NCBI GenBank assembly: GCA_016719855.1
Contig: JADJYH010000014.1
Coordinates: forward strand, 84,609-148,608
Reading direction: 5' to 3'
From: Saprospiraceae bacterium
GTDB taxonomy: Bacteria; Bacteroidota; Bacteroidia; Chitinophagales; Saprospiraceae
Length of the DNA: 64,000 bases
This document shows, one piece after another, positions 18,307 to 26,617 of the stretch. The notes beneath the pieces were generated by a model. The model was not told the DNA's origin and made no database searches. It was given only the letters and a program-made list of their open reading frames with translations. Numbering within the stretch: the stretch's first letter is position 1; every line of letters begins with the position of its first letter. Made by a program: the position numbers and the translations under genes.

Positions 18307-19275
18307 ATGAAATCACTCAACACCTTCATTTTCTTGATGTTCACTACCCTACTCACGGCACAAACGGTTGCCGATTTTGAAAACTTAAATGTAGCGGTTG
18401 GAAGTTTTGGCAACAACGCTGGTGCCACTAACATCTTCAACAGTGGCAACGTTGGTCTGCCGAATTTCTATGATGCGACCTTTGATTCATGGTCAGGTTG
18501 GGCCATTTCCGCCACAACGGACGTAACAACGCCTGGCTACCTGAACCAGTACAGCGCCATTGCCGGAGGCGGTGTGGGTGGTTCGGCCACCTATGCCGTA
18601 ACCTATATTTACGGCAGCGAGGTGAGGAACCTGTCCGGCAATGCCGTCGGTGGCGGGGTGATGGGGATGTACCTCACGAACACCACCTACGCTTACCTGA
18701 GCATGTTGGAGGGTGATGGCTTCGCCAAAAAATTCGGGGGCGAGAGCGGCAGTGACCCCGATTTTTTCAAAGTTACCGTCCGAAAGTACCTGAACGGGCA
18801 GCTTGGCACCGACAGCGTCGAGTTTTACCTCGCGGACTACCGCTCCGCCAACAACAGCGAGGACTACATCGTGAACGACTGGACCTTTCTTGACTTGTCG
18901 CCGCTCGGCAACGTGGACTATCTGGAGTTCACCCTCAGTTCTTCAGATGTCGGAGATTTTGGCCTCAACACGCCAACCTATTTTTGTGTGGACGACGTGA
19001 CGACGACCGACAAGCCATCAGCCAGCCACGAAGTAGATTCCAGTATTAAAATCGAAGCTTGGCCAAACCCGGTGACGGAGTTTTTGCAAATAACCTTGAA
19101 TGAAAATGAAACCGCAACTGCTTGGTTGTCAAATGCTTATGGTCAAAACGTTGCACAGCAGGAGATGCAGCCTGGCCAAAACCAAGTGGATGTTTCGGAT
19201 TTAGCACCTGGCGTGTTTACTTTGCAAGTGGCATGCGGCGAACGTGTACATTCGCAGATTTTTATCAAAAAATAA
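18307..19275 (+). CDS. DUF4465 secreted protein with T9SS sorting domain (possible B12-binding protein)
   Basis: Signal peptide MKSLNTFIFLMFTTLLTAQ, then a DUF4465 beta-sandwich (about residues 20-235) with DSWSGWAIS, ATYAVTYIYGS and FFKVTVRKYL. The C-terminus from about 250 is a type A T9SS sorting domain (IEAWPNPVTEFLQITLNENE ... LAPGVFTLQV ... SQIFIKK). To my knowledge DUF4465 is the fold of BtuH, a cobalamin-binding surface lipoprotein of gut Bacteroides. Here the gene also follows a BtuB-like receptor under a B12 riboswitch. It lacks a lipobox and would instead reach the cell surface or medium through T9SS. Confidence 0.85.
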   Translation: MKSLNTFIFLMFTTLLTAQTVADFENLNVAVGSFGNNAGATNIFNSGNVGLPNFYDATFDSWSGWAISATTDVTTPGYLNQYSAIAGGGVGGSATYAVTYIYGSEVRNLSGNAVGGGVMGMYLTNTTYAYLSMLEGDGFAKKFGGESGSDPDFFKVTVRKYLNGQLGTDSVEFYLADYRSANNSEDYIVNDWTFLDLSPLGNVDYLEFTLSSSDVGDFGLNTPTYFCVDDVTTTDKPSASHEVDSSIKIEAWPNPVTEFLQITLNENETATAWLSNAYGQNVAQQEMQPGQNQVDVSDLAPGVFTLQVACGERVHSQIFIKK

Positions 19276-19277
19276 AG

Positions 19278-19943
19278 ATGGGAAAACCCACCTCCAGTAT
19301 AAAAAAGTACCCACCTGCCCTTCGGAAAAAGGCAGCGGCCATCGCCGAAATCCTCGATGAACTGTACCCGGAGACGCCGGTTCCGTTGCGGCACGAGGAC
19401 AACTACACGTTGCTGGTGGCGGTGCTGCTCTCTGCTCAGTGTACCGATGTGCGGGTCAATCAGGTGACGCCAGCGTTGTTTGCCAAAGCCGACAATCCGA
19501 GTGACATGGTGAAGTTGGATGTTGAGGAAATCAAGGAAATCATCAGGCCTTGTGGCCTCTCGCCCCGGAAGTCCCAGGCCATTTTTGACCTCTCGAATAT
19601 TTTACTTGAAAAACATGGTGGTCGGGTACCTCAGGATTGGGCGGCGCTGGAAGCCCTGCCGGGCGTTGGACACAAAACCGCTTCGGTCGTGATGTCGCAG
19701 GGGTTTGGTGTTCCAGCCTTCCCCGTGGACACGCACATTCATCGGCTGGCCGAACGCTGGGGACTTAGCGATGGTAAAAACGTGGAAAATACGGAGCGAG
19801 ACTTGAAGGCGCTGTTCCCGGAAAACAGTTGGAACAAGCTGCATTTGCAAATCATTTTCTTTGGGCGTGAGCACTGCCCGGCTCGTGGTCACGACCCAGC
19901 TAAGTGTTTGATTTGCAGCAAGTTCGGCGTAAAAAATCGTTAA
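19278..19943 (+). CDS. nth: Endonuclease III
   Basis: Base-excision DNA glycosylase/AP lyase. Helix-hairpin-helix with catalytic Lys: LPGVGHKTASVV. Catalytic Asp: FPVDTHIHRLAERWG. The start ATG at 19278 is two bases after the DUF4465 stop. The usual C-terminal 4Fe-4S signature C-x6-C-x2-C-x5-C is not present in that form. Instead there is C-x9-C-x2-C (HCPARGHDPAKCLIC), so the cluster may be atypical or lost. cutC follows one base downstream. Confidence 0.93.
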   Translation: MGKPTSSIKKYPPALRKKAAAIAEILDELYPETPVPLRHEDNYTLLVAVLLSAQCTDVRVNQVTPALFAKADNPSDMVKLDVEEIKEIIRPCGLSPRKSQAIFDLSNILLEKHGGRVPQDWAALEALPGVGHKTASVVMSQGFGVPAFPVDTHIHRLAERWGLSDGKNVENTERDLKALFPENSWNKLHLQIIFFGREHCPARGHDPAKCLICSKFGVKNR

Positions 19944-19944
19944 A

Positions 19945-20552
19945 ATGAGCACAAGCAACTTGATTTTGGAAGCCTGTGTGGAGAAGAAAAATGTGGCGCA
20001 AATCGAATTGAGCTTTGCGGAGATTTGAGCGTTGGCGGCATGACGCCTTCAGAAGAATTGACCCTCGACTGTGTTTCCGCCCTGAAAATTCCAATCATGG
20101 TGATGGTACGTCCTCGGGGCGGCAATTTCATTTACTCAGATGCAGAAATTGCAGAGATGAAACGCTCGATTAAGTTCTTCAAAACAGCTGGTGTGGCAGG
20201 GGTGGTGTTTGGGATTTTGGATGAAAAAAATGAAGTGGATTTGGGGAAAACGAGGGAACTGGCCGCATTTGCAAAGCCGCTATTGGTCACGTTTCACAAG
20301 GCGATTGACAATACACCAGACCCGGTCAAAGCCATTGCTTTGCTCACGCAAATTACTGATATTCAGCGTGTTCTGACATCTGGGAGCCATGATACTGCGC
20401 TTGAAGGAGCTATGGTTTTGCACAAGATGAAAGCAATTGCCAAGGGCAAAATCACTGTTTTGGCAGCAGGAAAAGTGACGAAGGATAACTTGAAGAAGGT
20501 ACACGAGGCCGTTGGTACATCCGAGTACCATGGAAAACGGGTCGTTTTTTAG
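19945..20552 (+). CDS. cutC: CutC-family protein (frameshift, N-terminal region short)
   Basis: Starts MSTSNLILEACVEKK at 19945, the usual CutC opening. The frame breaks at the T-run 20014-20016, where one T is probably missing. It resumes as CGDLSVGGMTPSEELTLDC, then VMVRPRGGNFIYSDAEIAEM, VVFGILDEKNEVDL, LVTFHKAIDN and ILTSGS-like VLTSGSHDTALEG, all CutC landmarks on a TIM barrel. The joined product is about 200 residues, shorter than the usual 230-250. The segment between ACVEKK and IEL lacks roughly ten residues. CutC has been linked to copper homeostasis, but the role is disputed. Its stop overlaps the convergent permease gene by three bases. Confidence 0.78.
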
Positions 20553-21733
20553 GTCAATCGTGAGACTGACCGACGGATGTTGGCAACGTTGATTAAAAGT
20601 AGTACGGTGCAGAATGCAAGCCCAATCATCCAAACAAGGATGTCCAACCCGGGCTTGATTTCAAAACCTTGTTCCTCAAAGTAGCCAACTTGCCAATAGC
20701 GCAAGGCAAAAAGGGCAACAAACACCAAAAATAGAACCACCCCAAATTGGATGGAAAACCGCTTTGATAATAACCCGCTGACTTGTGATGGATAGTGGCC
20801 GGTTTCGAGGAGCAGACGGATTTCTGGTCTGCTTTGCGCAATCAACAATTGAAAATTCAGGGCAAAAACGAGCATGGAAAGTGCCAAAATCAGCAAGCCC
20901 ATTGCCCAAAGTACGGAAAGCACCACTTTCAGCAAAACCCCAAACTGGCTTCCAATGAGCCTTCCGGCGCTGACTTCGTAATTTTTTTCTTTCAAAAATG
21001 ACTGAAAATCTTTTGAAAGTGGGTTTTGCACCTTCAAAATCAACCTTGAAGTTAACCCCGGCTCGCCGCCAAAATTGGCATTGGCCCAAGCCATGAAATC
21101 GGGTGGAACGAGTATTGAATTGATGCGATCGCTAAATCCGACAATCTTTCCATTGAACGACTGCTTTCGGCCTTGGCCGCTAATGGTGATTTCCATGTTC
21201 AGTTTGCCAACCGTTGAAGGCGTAACCTGCGGTAGCCCTTGACTTGGAGCAAAGCCGAAATTGTAAAGCGCCAAATAGTCTCTAGAGATTAGCACAGGCA
21301 CTTGGTTTTGACCTTCCGACCAGTGGAACGATGGCTCATTCACATCAAGAAACTCATTTGGCACGGTCTCAAAAAACAACTCGGTGTAAAAACCCAACAT
21401 GTCACTGGAAGCTCCTGCCCGAAAATCATTTGCCGTAAATTTCCCAACAGTCTCAATGAAAGGCTGCGACTTCAATTCCTCGATGTCAGTTTCAGTAAAG
21501 CCAGCTTTGACACCAAGCGTATTGAACAGGTTGACTTTCTTGTTGATTTGGACATATTGGTCACCTGGATTTGCATCCCCTCGAAGTAATTTTTGTACAT
21601 CGAAATAGAACTGTAAGGTGCTCAAAAGCAGGAATAACCCGATGAAAGTGCCAAGGGCTGCGCCAAGTAGCAACCATTTGCTTTTGCCTTCCCAAAGGAT
21701 TTTATTCAGAATTTTTTGCGTCTGGTTGACCAT
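20549..21733 (-). CDS. FtsX-like membrane protein (ABC permease family)
   Basis: A protein of 394 residues with one N-terminal helix (WLLLGAALGTFIGLFLLLST), a large extracytoplasmic domain (about 45-255) and three C-terminal helices. This is the topology of MacB/FtsX permeases such as LolC/E. Sequence motifs are weak, and the canonical GxxKAxGA loop appears only as IRLLLETGHYPSQVSGL. Substrate unknown. No ATPase is next to it. Confidence 0.65.
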   Translation of the reverse strand: MVNQTQKILNKILWEGKSKWLLLGAALGTFIGLFLLLSTLQFYFDVQKLLRGDANPGDQYVQINKKVNLFNTLGVKAGFTETDIEELKSQPFIETVGKFTANDFRAGASSDMLGFYTELFFETVPNEFLDVNEPSFHWSEGQNQVPVLISRDYLALYNFGFAPSQGLPQVTPSTVGKLNMEITISGQGRKQSFNGKIVGFSDRINSILVPPDFMAWANANFGGEPGLTSRLILKVQNPLSKDFQSFLKEKNYEVSAGRLIGSQFGVLLKVVLSVLWAMGLLILALSMLVFALNFQLLIAQSRPEIRLLLETGHYPSQVSGLLSKRFSIQFGVVLFLVFVALFALRYWQVGYFEEQGFEIKPGLDILVWMIGLAFCTVLLLINVANIRRSVSRLT

Positions 21734-21743
21734 TCTTCAACTG

Positions 21744-21778
21744 AAAAAGGGCGATTAGCCTCAGCCAATCGCCCTTTT
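21744..21778 (-). terminator. Intrinsic terminator after tonB
   Basis: A 12-bp stem (AAAAGGGCGATT / AATCGCCCTTTT) with a 10-base loop, followed on the minus strand by a T-run. It lies between the tonB stop (21800) and the start of the next minus-strand gene. Confidence 0.85.
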
Positions 21779-21799
21779 GATAGGTTATTGTTTGTAGAA

Positions 21800-22696
21800 T
21801 TATTCGAGTTTGTACTTCACAGGCAGGTTGAACTGTACCCGTACTGCACGACCCCGCTGCTTGCCTGGCTCCCACTTGGGCATCATCTTGACAACCCGAA
21901 GTGCTTCATCTCCACAGCCAGCACCGATGTCACGTACTATTTCGGGCGCTGTGATGCTGCCATCCTTTTCAACGACAAACTTAACATACACCGTGCCTTC
22001 CACACCGTTTTCACGGGCTATCGGCGGATACTTGATGTTGCTGTAAATGAACTGAAGCATTTTGGTTTCAGCACATTTCTTCTTCTCGGCTTTATCTGAG
22101 ACATTCTCACAGCCTGGGAAGGCCGGCTGGTCTTCCACGACTTTGAAGATTTCTTCTTCCTCTTCTTTTGGAGGTGGCGGTGGTGGCGGTGGTGGCGGTG
22201 CAGCTTTTTCGATTACTGGGGGCGCAACCACCTGACTCTCTTCTTCAATTGATTGGTCTTGCTGAATCACCGTCTCCACAGAAATATCGTCGGGAACTTC
22301 CTGTATGACTGGAGGAGGAGGAGGTGGTGGTGGTGGCGGTGGTTCCGCAGTACGAGGCGTTTCCATTTCAATCTCCTCATCCAGCGTGCCGAGTAAACCC
22401 GATACATCAATAACCTTCTCGTATTGGGTCCAACTGAAGGCAAGAATCATAAGAATAACGGAAGCAAGAATACCGTAATTCTTGAAGGTGCCACCCAAGC
22501 TGAAGGTGTCCACCTCTGGGTATTTGTTGCGCCCTTCCAAAGGAGAACCGAAGGTAGTACCGGCATGTTTTGCGGTGAGATTGCTCTCAGAACGCTTCTT
22601 GTAAACACCCTTCACGATAATAATGAGGGCAACAGTCAGTACCACAATCAGCATTGAAATGAGCACAACGAGTGATCCACTAACTTCGAAATCCAT
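21800..22696 (-). CDS. tonB: Energy transducer TonB
   Basis: Links the inner-membrane proton-motive complex to outer-membrane receptors such as those at 16386 and 41750. It has two hydrophobic segments (about residues 8-30 and 75-92) and two uninterrupted proline runs of eleven and ten residues that span the periplasm. The C-terminal TonB domain reads YPPIARENGVEGTVYVKFVV, GDEALRVVKMMPKWEPGKQR and VQFNLPVKYKLE. ExbB/ExbD are not in the window. It is the last gene of a gcvH-vanZ-tonB run. Confidence 0.9.
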   Translation of the reverse strand: MDFEVSGSLVVLISMLIVVLTVALIIIVKGVYKKRSESNLTAKHAGTTFGSPLEGRNKYPEVDTFSLGGTFKNYGILASVILMILAFSWTQYEKVIDVSGLLGTLDEEIEMETPRTAEPPPPPPPPPPPVIQEVPDDISVETVIQQDQSIEEESQVVAPPVIEKAAPPPPPPPPPPKEEEEEIFKVVEDQPAFPGCENVSDKAEKKKCAETKMLQFIYSNIKYPPIARENGVEGTVYVKFVVEKDGSITAPEIVRDIGAGCGDEALRVVKMMPKWEPGKQRGRAVRVQFNLPVKYKLE

Positions 22697-22701
22697 GTTG
22701 G

Positions 22702-23142
22702 TTATTTTTTAGTGAAGTAAAATGTAAATGCAAAATAACTTAGAATAGCGCCGGTAAAGTTAGCTAGCATATCCCAAACCTCGAAGAATCGGTTGGGAAA
22801 GAAAGCCCACTGAACAAATTCCATTGCTATCCCGAAACCAGTCACGAATAAGGTTGCCAAGATGGCATTCTTAGTTGTAAAGGTTTGTCGTTTAGCTAAA
22901 GCCCTAAATATCAGCCAATTGAGAATGCCGTAAACTACCAAGTGCCCCAATTTGTCGGGGGCAATGAACGTTCCTGGCATTTGAATACTTGGAATGGTCG
23001 AAAGCACGAAAATAATACATGCCCACAGACCTGCTGGGATAAAAGGCTTCAATTCAAACAACTTATACTGCTTAGATGCAACTTCTTGACACTTTGGTGT
23101 AAGCGATTGATTTTTTCCAAAATCAGCCAACAAGTTCACCAT
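22702..23142 (-). CDS. VanZ-family membrane protein
   Basis: About 146 residues from ATG at 23142, which overlaps the gcvH 3' end by 20 bases; an earlier in-frame start at 23184 is possible. It has four transmembrane segments with the VanZ landmarks DKLGHLVVYGILNWL and FVTGFGIAMEFVQ, followed by DMLANFTGAILSY. The family is named after a teicoplanin-resistance protein, but most members, often next to gcvH in Bacteroidota, have no assigned function. Confidence 0.82.
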   Translation of the reverse strand: MVNLLADFGKNQSLTPKCQEVASKQYKLFELKPFIPAGLWACIIFVLSTIPSIQMPGTFIAPDKLGHLVVYGILNWLIFRALAKRQTFTTKNAILATLFVTGFGIAMEFVQWAFFPNRFFEVWDMLANFTGAILSYFAFTFYFTKK

Positions 23143-23515
23143 AGGCAGTTGCGTCAAGCAAGGTATCCAATTCGGATTTGTCACTCAATTCAACCTTGAT
23201 AATCCAACCAGTACCGTAAGGGTCTGAGTTGACAAGCGTTGGGTCATCACCTCCGTTCTCGTCAATCGCTGAATTGAATTCAATGACTTTGCCCGAGACA
23301 GGCATAAACAAGTCTGATGTAGTTTTCACCGCCTCCACTGTTCCGAAAATGTCCTCTTTGGCCAAAGTTTCGCCAACAGTTTCAACTTCTACATAAACGA
23401 TTTCGCCAAGCTCACCTTGGGCGAAATCTGTGATGCCTATTACGGCAATATTTCCACCTTCAACACGTATCCATTCGTGGTCTTTGGTGTATTTTAAGTC
23501 TACTGGTAGGTTCAT
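23123..23515 (-). CDS. gcvH: Glycine cleavage system H protein
   Basis: Lipoyl carrier of the glycine cleavage complex. The 130-residue length is normal. The lipoylated Lys is in FGTVEAVKTTSDLFMPVSG. KYTKDHEWIRVEGGNIAVIG at the start and the DPYGTGWIIKVELSD tail are typical. No P, T or L protein genes are adjacent, and I see no glycine riboswitch upstream. Confidence 0.95.
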   Translation of the reverse strand: MNLPVDLKYTKDHEWIRVEGGNIAVIGITDFAQGELGEIVYVEVETVGETLAKEDIFGTVEAVKTTSDLFMPVSGKVIEFNSAIDENGGDDPTLVNSDPYGTGWIIKVELSDKSELDTLLDATAYGELVG

Positions 23516-23864
23516 AAAAATTTAGCTATGTTTTGTAAAATATTTTCTAACAAAATGAAGATTTTTGTAAAATGCCTTTTCAAAAATATCCATTGCATTT
23601 CGCTTTCCAAAAATGCATTGGACTGTATTCGGTAACATTTCCTAAAAAGTCAGAAAAGCCAAGAAATTCCGAAGTGAATTGAAATGATTGGCCTCCTAAT
23701 CCTTCAAAATTTGTCTGCTTTTTGAGGCGCCCAAATGTAGGGTATTTCTGAAAACTAAAAATGCAAATCAATGAAAAATTAAAAAGACAGGGGCGAAGTC
23801 ACATTGCTCGAAAAGGAAGCACTATCAATCTTAAAGGGCTAACTTTTCCGATGACCTACTACCT

Positions 23865-23930
23865 AAAAAAAACCGGGCTTGCGCAAAAATGCTTGCAAGC
23901 CCGGCGAAAACACGCTCTCTCTAATTTTTA
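23865..23930 (-). ncRNA. Candidate small RNA with its own promoter and terminator
   Basis: The promoter lies at 23936-23964 on the minus strand: TTTG (23961-23964), 17 bases, then TATCTTAG (23936-23943). The predicted transcript is about 65-70 bases. It begins with a small CACG/CGTG stem enclosing an A/G-rich loop and ends in a strong terminator (10-bp stem CCGGGCTTGC/GCAAGCCCGG at 23873-23904, then eight T). No start codon followed by a meaningful frame fits inside. It could be a stand-alone small RNA or an attenuated leader; the next minus-strand gene, gcvH, starts 350 bases further on. Confidence 0.45.
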
Positions 23931-24210
23931 TCGTGCTAAGATAATGCTTTTTGTAAAAACCAAATCATCTGCAGTTGTTTTTATAAAAAAAATCCTGGGA
24001 AAATTTCGTTTGAAACTACATCGAGTTGATTATCAGCGACTTTCGAACGCCGTTATTGCCGTTGCTAAGATAGCCCCAGTAAGACTCAGCCCAAGTTTAC
24101 AGCAAATGCAGATAGACGGATTCAGTAATGATTTTCGCATACTTTAACCGAACTGTCAAAGTTGATGATTGGGAAGAAGAAATATTTTTTAAATGTCTTT
24201 GGTCTACGGT

Positions 24211-24240
24211 TTTGCAAAAAAGGAAAAAGGACTATCTTTG
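24211..24240 (+). promoter_or_regulatory. rpmE promoter (TTTG-N18-TATCTTTG)
   Basis: TTTG at 24211-24214 and TATCTTTG at 24233-24240 with 18 bases between match both halves of the Bacteroidota consensus. They lie 32 bases upstream of the L31 start. Confidence 0.8.
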
Positions 24241-24272
24241 CCCGCTAATTTAAAAATCGAAATAAATCTGAC

Positions 24273-24545
24273 ATGAAAAGTGATATCCATCCAAAGAATT
24301 ACCGCAAAGTTGTGTTCAAGGATTTCTCCTGTGATGAATCTTGGATTACCTACTCTTGCGCCCATACCAAGGACATGATAACTTGGGAAGATGGCAACGA
24401 ATACCCGCTCGTGAAGTTGGAAATCTCAGCTGCCTCGCACCCGTTCTTTACCGGCAAAATGAAATTTGTTGACACGGCAGGACGTATCGACAAGTTCAAA
24501 AAGCGTTTTGCGAATACGAAATTCAACAAACCTGAAGCTGAATAA
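24273..24545 (+). CDS. rpmE2: 50S ribosomal protein L31 type B
   Basis: 90 residues, MKSDIHPKNYRKVVFKDFSC with the type B landmarks SWITYSCAHTKDM, EYPLVKLEISAASHPFFTGK and DTAGRIDKFKKRF. It lacks the zinc-binding CxxC of type A L31, so it is the zinc-independent form. Confidence 0.97.
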   Translation: MKSDIHPKNYRKVVFKDFSCDESWITYSCAHTKDMITWEDGNEYPLVKLEISAASHPFFTGKMKFVDTAGRIDKFKKRFANTKFNKPEAE

Positions 24546-24568
24546 TTCGTGTACCGCATTCTTCAACT

Positions 24569-24602
24569 AAAAAAGCCTCAACCATCGTTGAGGCTTTTTT
24601 TG
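24569..24602 (+). terminator. Intrinsic terminator after rpmE
   Basis: Stem AAAAAAGCCTCAAC / GTTGAGGCTTTTTT with a four-base loop, ending in a T-run, 24 bases after the L31 stop. Confidence 0.92.
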
Positions 24603-24682
24603 TAATATTGCCTCGCCTAGCAAATGCTAGAAAAATATGGGCATACTGAACTAAGCCGCCTGCCGACCCAAGCTTATTTTTG

Positions 24683-25930
24683 ATGAAAAATCTCATTCTT
24701 TTCGACAACGAAACCAGGGACCACCTGCTCCCTTTCACTTTCACACGCCCAGTTTGCGAAATTAGGCTAGGGGCAATGACCAATCGGGAACGTTGGGAAA
24801 AATGGATGAACGGCAAGGCATCGTACATCACCCAAGACTACCTTTCCGAACGCTACGACATCATCATTTCCGAAGTCAACTACCTCATAAACGGCTCGGT
24901 GTTACCAACGCACGAAATCGTTTCGTTGATTTCGCAGATGGAAAATGGAGGCGCTATGCTACTTGATGGAGAGCTGGTAGCAGCCGTGCTCGACCGAGAC
25001 CAGTTCAACCGCTTAATGTACGACGACATTGATGACCTCAACAGCTTTGAAATAAAGGAAGCCCCAGTCCTGAAAATGAACCGGCTCTGGGACATTTTCC
25101 TGTTGAACGAAAAGGCAATCGTTTCGGATTTCAAATTGCTCACCGCAGGAAGGACATCCCAGCCCATCAGTAATACAAATCAAATCATCGGCGAAGGCTC
25201 AATTTTCTTGGAGCCAGGGGCAAGGGTGGAGGGTGCCACTTTGAATGCTACCAAAGGCCCAATCTACATCGGCAAGGATGCGGAAGTCATGGAAGGCGCA
25301 CTCATCCGAGGGCCTTTTTCGCTTGGTGAAGAGGGCGTGGTAAAAATGGGCGCAAAAATCTATGGTCCTACTGCCATCGGCCCGTATTGCGTGGTAGGCG
25401 GAGAAGTCAAAAACATCGTGATGTTCAGCCACTCCAGCAAGGGCCACGAAGGCTACCTAGGGAATTCCGTTATCGGTGAGTGGTGCAATATCGGGGCGGA
25501 TACCAACTGCTCCAACCTCAAGAACAACTGGAGCGAGGTCAAACTTTGGAACTACGCCTCCGGCCAAATCGAGCAGACCGACCAACTGAAAATCGGGCTG
25601 TTCATGGGCGACTACTCCATGTGCGGCATCAACTCCATGTTCAACACAGGTACCGTCACTGGGCTTTGCTGCAATTTGTTCGGAAGTAGCTTTTTGCCGA
25701 AATTCATGCCCTCGTTCTCGTGGGGCGGCACGGGCCATTTCACTACCTATATCCCTGAAAAGGCGTTCGAGGCTGTAGAACGGATGATGGCAATACACGG
25801 CCACCATCTCGGAGCCGAAGACCGTTTGTTGCTGATGAGCGTTTTTGAGGAGACCGCCAAGTACCGTCCATGGGAACAGCCAGAGGAAACGGGCCACAAA
25901 TTCTTTAAGTTGTTTGAATCAAAATCCTAA
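24683..25930 (+). CDS. GlmU-like sugar-nucleotidyltransferase/hexapeptide protein (Bacteroidota type)
   Basis: 415 residues. The N-terminal part (MKNLILFDNETRDHLLPFTF ... RPVCEIRLG) is the reduced nucleotidyltransferase domain found in Bacteroidota GlmU homologues. From about residue 165, left-handed beta-helix hexapeptide repeats run (EGSIFLEPGARVEGATL, GPIYIGKDAEVMEGALIRGP). The family is annotated as a glucosamine-1-phosphate acetyltransferase/uridyltransferase supplying UDP-GlcNAc, but the pyrophosphorylase loop of classical GlmU is not clear here, so the exact substrate is uncertain. Confidence 0.85.
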   Translation: MKNLILFDNETRDHLLPFTFTRPVCEIRLGAMTNRERWEKWMNGKASYITQDYLSERYDIIISEVNYLINGSVLPTHEIVSLISQMENGGAMLLDGELVAAVLDRDQFNRLMYDDIDDLNSFEIKEAPVLKMNRLWDIFLLNEKAIVSDFKLLTAGRTSQPISNTNQIIGEGSIFLEPGARVEGATLNATKGPIYIGKDAEVMEGALIRGPFSLGEEGVVKMGAKIYGPTAIGPYCVVGGEVKNIVMFSHSSKGHEGYLGNSVIGEWCNIGADTNCSNLKNNWSEVKLWNYASGQIEQTDQLKIGLFMGDYSMCGINSMFNTGTVTGLCCNLFGSSFLPKFMPSFSWGGTGHFTTYIPEKAFEAVERMMAIHGHHLGAEDRLLLMSVFEETAKYRPWEQPEETGHKFFKLFESKS

Positions 25931-25948
25931 AATCTCGCCCCATCCATT

Positions 25949-26617
25949 TTGCTTTTTTTGAAAAAAATCCTTAGCTATCTCGTTGATATTCAATTGGACA
26001 CGGCTTCAACAGCACTCAACCCCGTGCTTCTACTTTCGCTGCGCAATGGCCGATTCTACCTCACCACCACCAATGCTGTTTACTCCCACGGCGACCTATA
26101 CGACAATTTCTTGAGGACTTTTCAAAAGCTAGATTTCACAAAAAACAAGTTCAACAGCATACTCGTGCTCGGCTTCGGAATGGGCAGTGTGCCATATATG
26201 TTGGAGCGGGTATTTCTCCAAAAATTCCACTGCACGGGTGTGGAGGCTGATGGCAAAATTGCAGAATGGGCCGAGCGATATGTGCTGCCAGAAATGACCA
26301 ATCCCGTCAAGTTGCACCTCGGTGACGCCATTGATTTCATTGAAAAATGTGGCCAACAATTCGACCTCGTCGTGATGGATGTTTTCCTGGATGATGTGGT
26401 ACCCATGCAGTTTGAAAGCCTCTCCTTTTTGCAGAACCTGAAAAAATGCATCACTCCAGTCGGCCTCCTGCTATTCAATCGGCTTTCCGACACACCTGAA
26501 GCGCTGGCCTCCACAAAGTCTTTTTTTGATGAAAAATTCCGGCAAATTTTCCCGGAGGCGAGCTACCTCGACGTGGAAGGCAACTGGATGCTCGCTAATC
26601 GGGCAGCTTGGGCTTGA
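25949..26617 (+). CDS. Spermidine-synthase-fold SAM-dependent protein
   Basis: About 222 residues with no ATG at the start; TTG at 25949 or 25958 is likely. The AdoMet/dcSAM fold reads SILVLGFGMGSVPYMLE (motif I), CTGVEADGKIAEWAERY, HLGDAIDFIEKCGQQFDLVVMDVF and a VPMQFESLSFLQNLKKCITP segment. This resembles polyamine-synthase-like proteins, but the aminopropyl-acceptor residues are not obvious. It could be a methyltransferase-like protein without polyamine activity. Its end overlaps dinB convergently. Confidence 0.65.
   Translation: MLFLKKILSYLVDIQLDTASTALNPVLLLSLRNGRFYLTTTNAVYSHGDLYDNFLRTFQKLDFTKNKFNSILVLGFGMGSVPYMLERVFLQKFHCTGVEADGKIAEWAERYVLPEMTNPVKLHLGDAIDFIEKCGQQFDLVVMDVFLDDVVPMQFESLSFLQNLKKCITPVGLLLFNRLSDTPEALASTKSFFDEKFRQIFPEASYLDVEGNWMLANRAAWA

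Larger units (their letters stand above)
23516..24272. other. Long intergenic region between gcvH and rpmE
   Basis: No convincing protein gene. From left to right it holds a minus-strand -7 box TACATTTG at 23732-23739 that could serve gcvH with a leader of about 210 bases, a short minus-strand transcription unit at 23865-23964 with its own promoter and terminator (listed separately), about 200 A/T-rich bases of no recognised function, and the rpmE promoter at 24211-24240. Confidence 0.6.

Noticed and set aside
23516..23740. Glycine riboswitch upstream of gcvH
   Set aside because: I found no tandem aptamer motifs; only a plain promoter box and unstructured sequence are visible.
23761..24147. 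128-codon plus-strand frame between gcvH and rpmE
   Set aside because: It runs through a minus-strand promoter and terminator hairpin, is Lys/Arg-rich at random and has no promoter box upstream.
24675..24682. TATTTTTG box directly before the GlmU-like ATG as a promoter
   Set aside because: The box touches the ATG, so transcription would start inside the gene; the start codon fits the family, so the match is probably chance.
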